Part shown: positions 17,418 to 27,060 of the stretch, piece after piece | How positions within the stretch are numbered: position 1 is the stretch's first letter | Layout of the letters: each line of letters opens with the position of its first letter | Assembly (NCBI GenBank): GCA_022447225.1 | Contig: JAKVAZ010000010.1 | Coordinates: 124,001 to 188,000, forward strand | Direction of reading: 5' to 3' | Source of the DNA: Fuerstiella sp. | Lineage (GTDB): Bacteria; Planctomycetota; Planctomycetia; Planctomycetales; Planctomycetaceae | Length of the DNA stretch: 64,000 bases | Notes under the pieces: model-generated | What the model saw: only the letters and a program-made list of their open reading frames with translations | What the model was told of the DNA's origin: nothing | Databases searched by the model: none | Program-made: the position numbers and the translations under genes

Positions 17418-18914
17418 ATGACACAATACCAGACAATCATTGGACTGGAAGTGCACGTCCAGCTTCGCACTCGATCTAAACTGTTTTGCGGCTGTTCACC
17501 CCGATTCAATCCGGATGAACCCAACACACAGACCTGTCCGGTCTGTCTGGGTTTACCGGGTGCATTGCCGGTCATGAATCGCAGCGCATTCGACCTTGCG
17601 CTGAAGACGGCTGTGGCACTGAACTGTACGATTGCAGAATTCACAAAGTGGGACCGCAAGCAGTACTATTATCCGGATCTGCCCAAGGCCTATCAAATCA
17701 GTCAGTTTGATCTGCCGTTCAGTTCCAATGGCTGGCTTGACATCTCTGCAGATGAAGAGGGGGCCGAACCGCGACGTATTCGGATTACGCGAGCACATCT
17801 GGAAGAAGACGCGGGAAAGAACGTTCATGACGAAACCGGTCGTGGCGGCGACAGTCGAGTTGATCTGAACCGGACCGGAACTCCGCTGCTGGAAATTGTC
17901 AGTGAACCCGATCTGCGAACGGCTTCCGAATCAAGACAGTATCTGGAGCAGTTACGGACCCTGCTGAGATTCATCGATGTGTCGGACTGTAATATGCAGG
18001 AAGGCAGTCTGAGATGTGATGCGAATGTGAATCTGCATGTCGATGACGGCAACGGCGAGAAAATAGCAACGCCTATTGTTGAACTCAAGAACATGAACAG
18101 CTTTCGCAATGTTGAGCTCGCAATCGGATACGAAATCAAGCGACAGATAAAGCAGTGGGAAAAGACGCATCAGACGATCGACGACGCGCCCAAGTGCACA
18201 CGCGGATGGGATGCCGAAAGAGGTGCTACATTCGGACAGCGGGAAAAAGAAGATTCGTCTGATTATCGCTATTTTCCGGATCCGGATTTAATCCCGGTAG
18301 TGGTCACAGCCCGTGAAGTTGATGAGGTTCGCAATTCACTGCCGGAGAATCCTGCGGACCGCTGTCAGAGATTCCAGTCTGAACTTGGATTGTCTGAGTA
18401 TGATGCGAACGTGATTATCGATCAGGGACCGCAGTTCACGGACTGGTATGAACGGGTTGTCAGAGTGTGTGGAGACGCAAAGACAGCTGCTAACTGGGCT
18501 ACACAGGACATACTCCGGGATCTCAATGTGAGTGGTGTCTCGATTAATGAGTTCGGTATCACCGGCGAAATTCTTGGTGAGCTGCTGACGTTAGTCGTCA
18601 GTGATCGAATCACCACAAAGAGCGCCAGAGAAATTTATGGGCTTTTGAAAATCCGCAGTGAATCCGGAGAATCGATTTCTGTGCCTGACGTGAAATCACT
18701 GGCTGCGGAACGAGAAGTCGTAAGTGATTCGGGTGCACTCAGCGAAGCCGTGGCAGCAGCTATTGAAGCGATGCCCGGTGCTGCAGCAGATGTTCGTTCC
18801 GGCAAACAGGCAGCCGTTGGGCCGCTGATCGGAATTGTCATGAAACAGATTTCCGGTGCGGACCCAAAGACAGTCCGGGGACTTCTGCTGGACAGTCTGC
18901 AGAACGGAGATTGA
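17418..18914 (+). CDS. gatB: Aspartyl/glutamyl-tRNA(Asn/Gln) amidotransferase subunit B
   Basis: A 498-residue GatB of normal length. The opening [20 protein letters not shown], the zinc-site cysteines (CGC and CPVC) and [11 protein letters not shown] are diagnostic. The catalytic core continues with EDAGKNVHD and [12 protein letters not shown]. The last 150 residues form the helical and YqeY-like tail that contacts tRNA. With GatA and GatC it amidates mischarged Glu-tRNA(Gln) and Asp-tRNA(Asn). The gatA and gatC genes are not next to it here. Confidence 0.95.
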   Translation: MTQYQTIIGLEVHVQLRTRSKLFCGCSPRFNPDEPNTQTCPVCLGLPGALPVMNRSAFDLALKTAVALNCTIAEFTKWDRKQYYYPDLPKAYQISQFDLPFSSNGWLDISADEEGAEPRRIRITRAHLEEDAGKNVHDETGRGGDSRVDLNRTGTPLLEIVSEPDLRTASESRQYLEQLRTLLRFIDVSDCNMQEGSLRCDANVNLHVDDGNGEKIATPIVELKNMNSFRNVELAIGYEIKRQIKQWEKTHQTIDDAPKCTRGWDAERGATFGQREKEDSSDYRYFPDPDLIPVVVTAREVDEVRNSLPENPADRCQRFQSELGLSEYDANVIIDQGPQFTDWYERVVRVCGDAKTAANWATQDILRDLNVSGVSINEFGITGEILGELLTLVVSDRITTKSAREIYGLLKIRSESGESISVPDVKSLAAEREVVSDSGALSEAVAAAIEAMPGAAADVRSGKQAAVGPLIGIVMKQISGADPKTVRGLLLDSLQNGD

Positions 18915-19443
18915 AGGTTTCCTTTCCTGGAGCATCCGGACCATGCACGCCTGTTCACCGGACTCAGATATTCGTCAATATTCCAGGTACCTGCTGCAGT
19001 TTCAGGTTGTCTCATGGAACTGAATGGCCGGCGGCGTCGAGTCCATGCCTGACGACAGCAAATAAGACGCCCGCGGATTTGTCCATTACCATTACACAGC
19101 TCCTTTGCCGGACGTTGACAGGTAACGCAAATTCGGATTCGATATTGTGCTGGCAATACTTAGTCATCGCGGGATGATAAACTCTCGAATGTGTTCAGCC
19201 GTCGTGGGGGCACCGTCCGATACCTCCGAACTGTGTAACCGGCCGGACCAACGAGTGAGCATTGCATTTCTGTGATCAGCCGGGTTCAATACACGCAGAA
19301 GACGAAGTCTTCGTCGGTATACGATTTATCTGATGAAGCAGAGTCTGATGACTTGTTGTTTGGACCAGAGATATCAGACGGAAGAGCCAGGTGACGGCGG
19401 AAATAAACCGTCATTGTATTAATTGATCAATTGAGAGCCCGCC
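18915..19443. other. Intergenic region between gatB and the cyclophilin gene
   Basis: This 529-bp gap lies between two plus-strand genes. No coding frame with a recognisable start and normal amino-acid composition is seen, and no tRNA-like cloverleaf or strong hairpin was found. Confidence 0.5.
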
Positions 19444-20055
19444 ATGAGAACCTTTGTATCGTTAACTGTGGTCGCGATTGTCGGCAGCGTTGCTTCTGCA
19501 GCAAACCCGGTCGTTGTCATGAACACCAGCATGGGCGAGATTACAATTGAGCTTGATCAGGATAAGTCTCCGATTACCGTCGAAAATTTTCTGAAATATG
19601 TAGAAGAAGGCAGGTTTGACGGAACGATTTTTCACCGCGTGATCGGTAATTTCATGATTCAGGGCGGTGGTTTCGAAAAGGGGGAGCCGCCGACACAAAA
19701 GCCGACAATGAGTCCAATCAGAAATGAGGCCAGGGTCAGCGGCCTGAGTAATCTCCGGGGGACCATTGCGATGGCGAGAACCTCCGAACCGGATTCGGCA
19801 ACCTCACAGTTTTTTATTAATGTTGTCGACAACAACAGGAGTCTTGATCCTGGTGGAGTTGATTCCAGTGGTTATGCCGTTTTTGGAAAGGTTACCGGCG
19901 GTTTGGCTACAGTTGACAAGATTAAGGCGGTCAAAACCGGTCCGGCTATTCTCAAGTCGCGCACGGCTAACGGGCAGCTCGTAAGCAGTCGATCGAGAGA
20001 TGTGCCGCTCGAACAGGTTGTTATTGAATCTGTCCGAATTAAGCGCGACGGATAG
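19444..20055 (+). CDS. Exported cyclophilin-type peptidyl-prolyl cis-trans isomerase
   Basis: A 203-residue protein with an N-terminal signal peptide (MRTFVSLTVVAIVGSVASA, likely cleaved before AN). The rest is a single cyclophilin domain: FDGTIFHRVIGNFMIQGG contains the catalytic Arg in the FHRVI context, followed by the family-typical NLRGTIAMAR and SATSQFFINV. It would catalyse prolyl isomerisation of exported proteins in the periplasm. It is isolated, with large gaps on both sides. No operon partner is visible. Confidence 0.92.
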   Translation: MRTFVSLTVVAIVGSVASAANPVVVMNTSMGEITIELDQDKSPITVENFLKYVEEGRFDGTIFHRVIGNFMIQGGGFEKGEPPTQKPTMSPIRNEARVSGLSNLRGTIAMARTSEPDSATSQFFINVVDNNRSLDPGGVDSSGYAVFGKVTGGLATVDKIKAVKTGPAILKSRTANGQLVSSRSRDVPLEQVVIESVRIKRDG

Positions 20056-20356
20056 AGACAGTTGTGTTGGTGAGCTGAGGCTGCTTCCGGCGGGTCTGCG
20101 GGAAATAAATGCGGTTGATTCATGTCGTGTTGAGACATTGAACGACCCAAAACACCGGGTAACGGCTGTACTAGGCGGGTATGATGCCGCGAACTCTTTG
20201 CGAGCTGAAAATTTGCGACGATTGGTGGAGCGTTGCTTTCAGATTCCCCGCGTGCGAACCACACTGGTCAGTCGAACCGTGACGTTGCGTGATGATGTTC
20301 GTCAGTATTCTGTTTTGACTGTGACTGATCAGCAGGCCTGGCCGGGAAAGCCCGGT
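20056..20356. other. Intergenic region between cyclophilin and FHA genes
   Basis: This 301-bp gap lies between two convergent genes. A short GC hairpin with a 5-bp stem (CCGGG and CCCGG at about 20342-20355) sits just before the FHA gene's stop and could be a weak terminator. A frame that spans the gap has no recognisable features. Confidence 0.45.
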
Positions 20357-20779
20357 TTATGTGATCAGGTCTTCATCTGAAAGCAGCATGACATCGCTGC
20401 TGGTGGATAAATTGTCTGCAGACTCAGGTGTTGGATTTGACCCGTCGTTATTTGATGTTTTGTCCTGTGATTCAGCATCGACATTGTCGGAGTCCGGGGC
20501 AAGATAGACCTGAAATGCACTGCCCGAGAATGAAATCTGGTCACCTGGCAGTAATGCTCCCCGCAATACTCGTTGTCCGTTGACTCGCGTACCGTTGGTG
20601 CTGCCCAGGTCCCGCATATAAATGAGTCCGTCTGTCTTCACCAAAATACAATGGATCTTTGAAACGGCAGTGTTTTTCAGTGGCAAATCACACAAGCGGG
20701 CGCTGCGACCCACGACCGTCACCGGACGATCGAGAGTCACCGGAGCCCCCCCGTTCACTGGTAAGAGTTGAGCAAGCAT
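20357..20779 (-). CDS. FHA-domain protein
   Basis: A 140-residue protein that is mostly one forkhead-associated domain. The phosphopeptide-binding residues are visible in VVGRSARLCDLPL, AVSKIHCILV and RDLGSTNGTRVNG, matching the GR, SxxH and NG motifs. The tail is rich in Ser, Asp and Asn and probably unstructured. FHA proteins recognise phosphothreonine, so a partner Ser/Thr kinase is expected; planctomycetes have many, but none is encoded here. No other domain is present, so it is likely a stand-alone adaptor. Confidence 0.9.
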   Translation of the reverse strand: MLAQLLPVNGGAPVTLDRPVTVVGRSARLCDLPLKNTAVSKIHCILVKTDGLIYMRDLGSTNGTRVNGQRVLRGALLPGDQISFSGSAFQVYLAPDSDNVDAESQDKTSNNDGSNPTPESADNLSTSSDVMLLSDEDLIT

Positions 20780-20976
20780 ATTTATTTTTCGAAGATAAGA
20801 CGTTGTCGATCGTACTTTACGGGTGATGACACGTCCGTTGGCAGTTTGGCCGGCCAGGAGAGTAAGTGTCGGACTCCAGGTTATTCATCAGCCTTTGATG
20901 GCAGGTACCAAATGTCAAGGATGCTTCGTATGAAGTGGCCACAACTGCCAATTTGATCGACTCCAGACAGCTTTCG

Positions 20977-21957
20977 TTAAAACGATCGGTCAGATGTTTT
21001 TGACTGCTTTTGCAGTTCTTCGATGTTGGCGACGTGTTCCGCAGGTGAGGCAATGAATTTTGTCATCAGAGTTCGAGTCTGGAATGTCCAGATCCGGTTT
21101 CGATATACGGCCGCATGTTTGAGATGCCCCGGAACAAGCCTGCCTGATTCCAGTAATGTCATTGAACAGTGGCCGTCGAGCACAGGCCAGTATTTCTCGG
21201 GCTTCAGAAAAAACTGGTTTCGCTGATCAGCGTTCCTGAAGTGCAGGATCTGACCACGATATTCCGCTGCAAACTCAGGAGTACCTGCAACCGGGTTACG
21301 TTCATCCACAACACTTGTGAGACAAATTCCATCGAATGACGGATTGATCTCCGCTGTCGGTGTATTCTGATCCGTTGAACTGCCGAGTCCCAAAGAAAAA
21401 TTCGATCCGACACTGAGACGTGTTTTTGCAGGCGTTTGCCGGTCGAAAGATTGATCATCATCAGCGGTCCGATGTGGGGGAATCGGCTGATTGCGCTGTT
21501 GAGCCGCAGAAACAGCCATGACTCGGTCAGTCCGACGATACGCCGCCAGGACGGCCTGGAGTTTAGGTAACAGTTTTTTGGTTGTTTGATATCCCGTGAT
21601 TCGTTCCAAGACAGTCATGTCGGCGTTGACAATCAGAATTGCCGGAAGACCTTTAATTTGCAGCTCTCTGGTCAGATCCGCGTGCCTGTCTGCATCGACC
21701 AGCAGCGGTACAAATCCACGATGTACGGTTTCCACTGTCACTGAATCGGAGAACGTAGTGCGTTCCATTTTCTTGCAGTACCCGCACCAGTCTGCAGTAA
21801 ATTTTATTAGAAGCGGACGACCGGTCGCCGCGGCCTGCTGAAGAGCAGCGGGAGGGTTTGTCTGCCATTTCATATCCTTTGCCGTTGCACTCGGAGTTAG
21901 TGCAGCGACGACAGTACAAATCAGAAGTCTTTGGATTGGCCGGCCCTGGCATCTCAT
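20977..21957 (-). CDS. Exported thioredoxin-like protein with C-terminal YHS-like domain
   Basis: A 326-residue protein with a signal peptide over the first 26 residues. A thioredoxin fold follows, with the redox motif FTADWCGYCKKME (Cys58, Cys61) and the cis-Pro in IKGLPAILIVN. After a Gln/Ser/Thr-rich linker, residues about 205-300 contain FDGICLTSVVDERN and an FRNADQRNQFFLKPEKYWP pattern that looks like a YHS metal-binding domain (compare the usual DPV-C-G and F-x-F-x-s-xxxxxxFxxxPxxY). The combination suggests a periplasmic thiol or copper-handling role, but this is inference. The FHA gene downstream is separated by about 200 bp. Confidence 0.82.
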   Translation of the reverse strand: MRCQGRPIQRLLICTVVAALTPSATAKDMKWQTNPPAALQQAAATGRPLLIKFTADWCGYCKKMERTTFSDSVTVETVHRGFVPLLVDADRHADLTRELQIKGLPAILIVNADMTVLERITGYQTTKKLLPKLQAVLAAYRRTDRVMAVSAAQQRNQPIPPHRTADDDQSFDRQTPAKTRLSVGSNFSLGLGSSTDQNTPTAEINPSFDGICLTSVVDERNPVAGTPEFAAEYRGQILHFRNADQRNQFFLKPEKYWPVLDGHCSMTLLESGRLVPGHLKHAAVYRNRIWTFQTRTLMTKFIASPAEHVANIEELQKQSKTSDRSF

Positions 21958-22303
21958 CGTACCACTCCACTGTTTCCCGTTTCAGATTCATTTGTCCTAT
22001 TCGATGTATCGGAACCGGTTGTTCCACCCTGCGTGAACCAGGCGATGATTCACTGCGGTTTTTGAAATGAGTGGATTTTTGCGGTTCAGGGAGCCGTGAA
22101 AAATGACTTGATCGGCAGGTCCTGCCGGTTTCAGGATTCTGGCTTACGTTTACCCGTCGATTTCTGTACCCGCGAACCGGACGTTCGGTGCTCTCAATTC
22201 CGGTGTCTTCTGTGGTCACGACAAGAGATACTGTGCGACTCCCGCGGAAACCTGTATTTCGCTACGATACTGTGCAACTCACTGAGACTGCGAGTCAAAT
22301 CTG
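21958..22303. other. Intergenic region between the thioredoxin-like and Usp genes
   Basis: This 346-bp gap separates divergent genes and should carry both promoters. No coding frame, RNA or repeat stands out. Confidence 0.45.
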
Positions 22304-23158
22304 ATGACTGACCACATTGACGAATTTGAATCCATATTTCGTCGTGCTGAGAAAGAGCAGTTTTCCTGTGTCGACATCCCTGTTGGGAGGGTCACGCTGG
22401 TTTCAGACGGTAGTCTGGATCATGCACAAATTGTGAAAAACGATCTTTGCCGTTTCATCGGTCGACTGGATGCAGTCAAATCCTGGCGCCTGATCACTGG
22501 TGATGATTATCATACAGCAGGAGAATTGGTTGCTCTGGTGGACCAGCAGCAAACTGATCTGCTGGTCACTCATCGGCATTTGAAGGAAACATCCCGGGTA
22601 CCGCAGTACAGTCTGGGTGTTTACCTGGATGTGCTTACACAAATGACTTCGATACCCGTACTGGTACTGCCCGGCACATCAGCTCATCCCATGAGGGTGG
22701 CTGATCGTGACTGCAATCGTGTTATGGTTGTGGCCGATCACATTTCCGGTGACAACCGACTTATCAACTACGGGGCGGCGATGTGCCGCGCGGGAGGAAC
22801 GATGTGGCTGTGCCATGTGGAAGACGATCGGGTCTTCGAGCGCTACATGCAGGCCATTGCAAGAATCCCCGAGATTGACTCAGGTGATGCCCGAAATTTT
22901 ATTGAAAATCAACTGCTGAAGGAAGCGACCGATTTTATAGAAGTGTGCTCCCGGGTGATTCATGAAGAGGGTCCAGATATCAGAGTCGAGCCTTATGTCG
23001 GGCGAGGTCACTATCTGCGGGACTATTGCAGTCTGATCAGGGATCATGACATCGATCTGCTCGTTCTGAACACCAAGGATGATGATCAGCTGGCCATGCA
23101 CGGCCGAGCCTATTCACTTAGCGTCGAGTTGACAGATGTTTCCATGATGTTGCTCTAG
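22304..23158 (+). CDS. Tandem universal stress protein
   Basis: A 284-residue protein made of two Usp-like halves. The first half runs roughly from VTLVSDGSLDHAQIVKND to PVLVLPGTSAH, and the second from NRVMVVADHISGDN to the C-terminus, ending in the Usp-typical segment DLLVLNTKDDDQLAMHGRAY. The ATP-binding glycine motif (GxxGS) of the ATP-binding Usp class is not clear, so it may belong to the non-ATP class. Usp proteins often modulate transporters, and here a membrane transporter follows on the same strand, but a strong hairpin lies between the two. The gene is likely transcribed alone under stress. Confidence 0.75.
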   Translation: MTDHIDEFESIFRRAEKEQFSCVDIPVGRVTLVSDGSLDHAQIVKNDLCRFIGRLDAVKSWRLITGDDYHTAGELVALVDQQQTDLLVTHRHLKETSRVPQYSLGVYLDVLTQMTSIPVLVLPGTSAHPMRVADRDCNRVMVVADHISGDNRLINYGAAMCRAGGTMWLCHVEDDRVFERYMQAIARIPEIDSGDARNFIENQLLKEATDFIEVCSRVIHEEGPDIRVEPYVGRGHYLRDYCSLIRDHDIDLLVLNTKDDDQLAMHGRAYSLSVELTDVSMMLL

Positions 23159-23164
23159 TCAGCG

Positions 23165-23183
23165 GCTGCATGGTTCATGCAGC
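23165..23183 (+). terminator. Rho-independent terminator after the Usp gene
   Basis: A perfect 8-bp stem (GCTGCATG and CATGCAGC) with a GTT loop starts 6 bp after the Usp stop. It is followed by AGGTTTTTAG, a short U-run, as expected for an intrinsic terminator. Confidence 0.75.
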
Positions 23184-23220
23184 AGGTTTTTAGATTGCGT
23201 CCTGACTCCTTTAGTCAGCC

Positions 23221-24687
23221 ATGGTATTCCCAATGCACTCAGGCGACTCAATTTTACATCTGTTTCACATGACCGGATCCGGCAGCTCTGAGTCCGTGTG
23301 CCTGCTTGCGGATGCCGGTGCTTCGCATTCGGTTCCCGGATGGATCACCGTTGTTTTTGCTGTGTTGCTGACGGCTATGGTCGTGGCACTGGCCCTGGAA
23401 GAGAAACTCCACGCAAAAAAATCGATCATTGTTGGCTCGTTTGCCGGTCTGAGTCTGATTCTGGCCACTGTGATGAAGCTGCTTGAGTTTGGTCCGGTTG
23501 AGTTGCCGGATCACACCCTGAAATCTCTGCCCATATATATCCCGTCAATAGACTGGGGTGTCATCACGATCATCCTGGGGGCAAGTCTGTTTGTGGAAGT
23601 CACCAGTCGCTCCGGAGTGTTCACGTGGATGGCGATCGTACTGACTCGAAAGTCCTGCGGAGATCCCTGGAGACTTCTGGTCTTTTACGGATTACTGACG
23701 GTGTTGTTTTCTGCAGTACTGAACAATGTGACGGCTATGATCATCATTGGGTCACTGACCACCGTGTCACTTAAGAAACTGAACCGCAACGAATTGATGC
23801 TGGGTTTTTTGATCACGGAAGGATTACTGACCAATGTTGGCGGACTGCTGACACTGATCAGCAGTGTTCCCAACATTATCGTGGGAAAGACTGCCGAAAT
23901 CAGTTTTGCACGGTTTTTCGTGGTGGCAGCTCCTTATGTGCTGGTTGCGACCGCAGTCACTCTGTATATGGCGCGAAGCAGGTTCGGAATTCGTGGACTA
24001 AAAACGGAGGAAGAAAAAGCCGAAGCGCGTCGACTGGTTGACAGCTTCGATCCCTGTGAAAGTATACCCAGTAACCGTTTCTTTTGGTTTTCTGTGGTCT
24101 CACTTGTACTGTTTATCGGTGGTATTGCGGGACAGGCAGCCCTGCCGTTTGGTCTGGACCAGTTGGAGATGGGGTTTGTGGCTCTGTTTTTCGCCGGGTT
24201 TGTTTTACTGGCCTACCGCAGCGAAGTTGACAAATTCTATTCAGCAGTTGACTGGGACCTGCTGGCATTCTTCGCATCTCTGTTTGTGGTCATTCATGTC
24301 ATGGAACATGCGCAGGTTCTGGCCTGTATCGGTCGGGGTATCGCCGGAATGTTGTCGCTGCCTTGGCCGGGAGATTCAGTTGTTCTCCTGTCGAGCGCCG
24401 CGGCTGCCAGTTCCGTGACTGACAATATTCCACTGGCGGCGATGCTCGCTCAGATCCTTAACACGATGAATACCGCGTCCGATTCACCGTACTGGTGGTG
24501 CGTGATTTTCGGGGCAAACCTGGGTGGTAACATCACGCCGATCGGAAGTGCGTCGACCGTGGTGGCTATGACGATTATTCATCGTCAGCGGCTCAAACTG
24601 ACGTTCGGCGGGTTTGTCAGTACTGCGCTTCCGTTTGCATTGATTCAAATCATTCTTGCCGCAGTCTACGTTCTGATTGCTGTTTGA
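23221..24687 (+). CDS. ArsB/NhaD-type ion transporter (probable Na+/H+ antiporter)
   Basis: A 488-residue inner-membrane protein with about 11-12 hydrophobic segments. The two-fold symmetric Asn motifs of the ion transporter superfamily are visible: VLNNVTAMIIIGSLTTV in the first half, then SSVTDNIPLAAML and GANLGGNITPIGSASTVVAM in the second. These surround the substrate site in ArsB, NhaD and CitM relatives. An N-terminal extension of about 30 residues precedes the first membrane segment. The exact ion (Na+, arsenite, citrate) cannot be assigned; absence of ars or cit genes favours a Na+/H+ antiporter. It lies between an Usp gene, after a terminator, and pssA, with 192 bp to pssA. Confidence 0.8.
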   Translation: MVFPMHSGDSILHLFHMTGSGSSESVCLLADAGASHSVPGWITVVFAVLLTAMVVALALEEKLHAKKSIIVGSFAGLSLILATVMKLLEFGPVELPDHTLKSLPIYIPSIDWGVITIILGASLFVEVTSRSGVFTWMAIVLTRKSCGDPWRLLVFYGLLTVLFSAVLNNVTAMIIIGSLTTVSLKKLNRNELMLGFLITEGLLTNVGGLLTLISSVPNIIVGKTAEISFARFFVVAAPYVLVATAVTLYMARSRFGIRGLKTEEEKAEARRLVDSFDPCESIPSNRFFWFSVVSLVLFIGGIAGQAALPFGLDQLEMGFVALFFAGFVLLAYRSEVDKFYSAVDWDLLAFFASLFVVIHVMEHAQVLACIGRGIAGMLSLPWPGDSVVLLSSAAAASSVTDNIPLAAMLAQILNTMNTASDSPYWWCVIFGANLGGNITPIGSASTVVAMTIIHRQRLKLTFGGFVSTALPFALIQIILAAVYVLIAV

Positions 24688-24879
24688 AACAGACCACTGA
24701 TTCCTGGCGTGTTCTGTACAGTTGATTCTGCCGATCAGTTGTTTCCTGCGGTCTGCCAGGTGTGCCAACTTGGGAATTGGTCCGAGTTTTGTGAGATCTC
24801 GGAAATTCGATGGTACAATACGACAGATATTTCTGACATTGTATCAGCATCTCCGCCAGGTTGAACGACGGGAAGAATT

Positions 24880-25845
24880 GTGGATTCGGAACGAATTTCA
24901 GAACGCGGTCGACGTCGTCGAAAAGTCTTTGCGGTGTTTCCCACGTTGCTGACGCTGGGTAATGCTGTGTGTGGATTTGGTGCGATTATGATTCTGGCAC
25001 GCGTTGGCCCAACGATTTCAGCGGACGTTCTGAAAATGATTGAGCCCGCAGACACGCAAAGTTTCGTGAAAGAACAAGTAGGGATCTTTGCAGAGCAAAT
25101 GGTGTTGGCTTCATGGCTGATCTTTCTGGCGATGCTGTTTGATGCACTTGACGGCAGTGCTGCCCGGCTCACCAATCAGACAAGTGAATTTGGCGCTCAG
25201 CTAGACAGTCTGTGTGATGTGGTCAGTTTTGGTGTGGCGCCGGCGTTTCTTATGCTCAAATTGACCCATCCCAACAACCAACTGATGCCATCCGTGGCAG
25301 TACCACAGTTTCAGTTTGAATTCTGGCCCAGATTCCTTTCCGCGTTTGCCACGCTGTTCGTACTGTGTGCCGTCATGCGTCTGGCACGATTCAACACAGA
25401 AACTGACGAGGAAGATTTGCATGAGGGGTTCAGTGGTCTGCCTTCGCCCGCCGCGGCAGGAGTCATCGCCTCAATGCCCATTGGAATTAAGGGACTGAAC
25501 GATCTTTTGGCTGAAGACGTCTCGCGATGGTCAGCGTTTGTCAGTGGTTATGTTCTGCCCGCACTGGCTGTTCTGCTGCCCTTTATAACGTTGGGGACGG
25601 CCTTGCTGATGGTTAGTCGAATCCGCTATCCACATCTCTTCAATCAGCTGGTGCGAGGAAGTCAGGGCCGTCGTCAAATCGTAACAATTGTTGTTCTTGC
25701 AGTTCTGGTCTTTACTGTTCACGAAGTCGCCATTCCCATTTTGTTCTGCTGGTTTGCGTTTACAGCTCCGGCCAGGGCTCTCTGGATTCGCTATCTTCGA
25801 CAGTGGCTTCCAGGTCGTCTGAGTTCCGGTCAGGTGATGAACTGA
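24880..25845 (+). CDS. pssA: CDP-diacylglycerol-serine O-phosphatidyltransferase
   Basis: A 321-residue membrane protein of the CDP-alcohol phosphatidyltransferase family. The catalytic motif is DALDGSAAR followed by FGAQLDSLCDVVSFG, giving D-G-x2-A-R-x8-G-x3-D-x3-D. The N-terminal VFPTLLTLGNAVCGFGAI is typical of PssA. It forms phosphatidylserine from CDP-diacylglycerol and serine, the first step to phosphatidylethanolamine. The start is GTG, preceded by a good GGGAAG ribosome site. About 30 residues (around VGPTISADVLKMIEP) are inserted after the first helix, making it longer than short PssA proteins (about 240-260). Confidence 0.88.
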   Translation: MDSERISERGRRRRKVFAVFPTLLTLGNAVCGFGAIMILARVGPTISADVLKMIEPADTQSFVKEQVGIFAEQMVLASWLIFLAMLFDALDGSAARLTNQTSEFGAQLDSLCDVVSFGVAPAFLMLKLTHPNNQLMPSVAVPQFQFEFWPRFLSAFATLFVLCAVMRLARFNTETDEEDLHEGFSGLPSPAAAGVIASMPIGIKGLNDLLAEDVSRWSAFVSGYVLPALAVLLPFITLGTALLMVSRIRYPHLFNQLVRGSQGRRQIVTIVVLAVLVFTVHEVAIPILFCWFAFTAPARALWIRYLRQWLPGRLSSGQVMN

Positions 25846-25987
25846 TCGGTCTGTCTGACCTTCTCATGCCTTATCGGAGGGTTGATGATGTTGTTTAGTC
25901 AGCCCAATATCGCAGTTCTTTTAAGATTCTGATAGTGTCGGCGAACAGCCTCTGTACCGTTCACGATTGCTGTTTGGAGACAACCGG

Positions 25988-26653
25988 ATGAAACGATGCC
26001 TGTGGCTTACTCTGCTGTTCTGCCTCCTGGTTTCTGTTGTTGTCGCGCAGGATCGTTCTGCCAGGCCTGAATCCACGGTTGACAGGAATCATGAAACAAG
26101 TGTCGGGGATAACGCGGTTTCGGCTGCGGATGTGTCAGATATGACAGACGTTGTGACCCCGGAACAACAGGGAACAGAGTCCGCCTTCGAAATTTTGAGC
26201 GAGGCTAAAGATCGTGTGGATGAACTGGCCGGAACACTGGACAGAAACCAAACAGTGCAGGATGTGTCGACACAGATTCTCCGTCCGATTGCTCTGACAG
26301 CCAAACTGCTTGCGTTTCCCGAATTTTACTGGCTGGCATTTGCGCTCATGGTTTCCGGGGTTGTTAACTATGTCTTCCAGCTGGTACCTGGAAAACTTGT
26401 TGTTCTGTCCCAGGGAAGTATGAACCTTCGGGAGATTATCTCAGATTCTGCCGGTCTGGTGATCAGTGCCGTTGGACTGATACTGACGACTCAGGCAGCA
26501 ACAGAGAACTCTGCTTTTTCTCAGAGTCCTGCAGGTGTCGTGTCGGCGACTGTTGCTGGTTGTATTGCCGGGTTGGTTCTTTATCGATGGAATCAGGCTG
26601 AAGAAGTGCATGCCGCTCGCGGACGTCGTCGGAAGACGCGAAAGGGCATATGA
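25988..26653 (+). CDS. Exported/membrane protein of unknown function
   Basis: A 221-residue protein with a signal peptide (MKRCLWLTLLFCLLVSVVVAQ). A hydrophilic region of about 80 residues follows, and then three hydrophobic segments: LLAFPEFYWLAFALMVSGVVNYVF, AGLVISAVGLILTT and GVVSATVAGCIAGLVLYRW. The C-terminus is strongly basic (ARGRRRKTRKG), so it probably ends in the cytoplasm. The ATG chosen places the signal peptide at the very start; the frame extends 7 codons upstream. I do not recognise the family. It follows pssA by about 140 bp, so membrane biology is a loose contextual link only. Confidence 0.6.
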   Translation: MKRCLWLTLLFCLLVSVVVAQDRSARPESTVDRNHETSVGDNAVSAADVSDMTDVVTPEQQGTESAFEILSEAKDRVDELAGTLDRNQTVQDVSTQILRPIALTAKLLAFPEFYWLAFALMVSGVVNYVFQLVPGKLVVLSQGSMNLREIISDSAGLVISAVGLILTTQAATENSAFSQSPAGVVSATVAGCIAGLVLYRWNQAEEVHAARGRRRKTRKGI

Positions 26654-27060
26654 TCACACTGATGATAATAAGTCGTCAGCTGCAGAGGGACTCACTCAGT
26701 GAATGGCGCAAATTTGCATGCTGATTCCGGCCCGCAAACAGTACTCGGCGTTTGACCGTTTGCGAACGGCTTCGGCACGGTCGGCGCAGAAGAGACAAAT
26801 CAGGTGGATGAATATGGTGGTCAGTCTTACCTGCTAAACCTGATTGAAGAAGAATATCGCTGACCGGAGAACCGGTCAGCAGATGAATCGAGGTGAGATT
26901 CTGTAGTGTCAGTGACCATATCGGAAATAGTTCATGAAATCTGTGTCCGTCTGCTTTGAGAATCTGCCACTTTTCCGGAAGACAGTGTGAGTCGACGAGT
27001 TTTCGGCAGGTGTTTTATGGTGCCGAGAATATCTTGACCCGTCCTGATGGCGACCAGTTC
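26654..27060. other. Intergenic region with a strong hairpin
   Basis: This 407-bp gap separates two convergent genes. A short frame from GTG 26699 to TGA 26861-26863 has an internal TGA at codon 19 and no recognisable homology, so I do not call it a gene. The only clear structure is the hairpin at 26859-26880. Confidence 0.5.
26859..26880 (+). terminator. Perfect 9-bp hairpin with tetraloop between convergent genes
   Basis: GCTGACCGG and CCGGTCAGC flank an AGAA loop with no mismatches. It sits between the convergent membrane protein and molybdopterin oxidoreductase genes, a typical location for a bidirectional terminator, but it is 200 bp from either stop and lacks a U-tract. Confidence 0.5.

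Noticed and set aside
20000-20380. Plus-strand frame of 126 codons between the cyclophilin and FHA genes
   Set aside because: It overlaps the end of the cyclophilin gene in another frame and shows no domain or plausible start.
26699-26863. Short open frame with an internal TGA, considered as a selenoprotein or small gene
   Set aside because: The TGA is at codon 19, no SECIS-like stem follows it closely, and the neighbouring Fdh-like enzyme uses Cys. No recognisable protein similarity was found.
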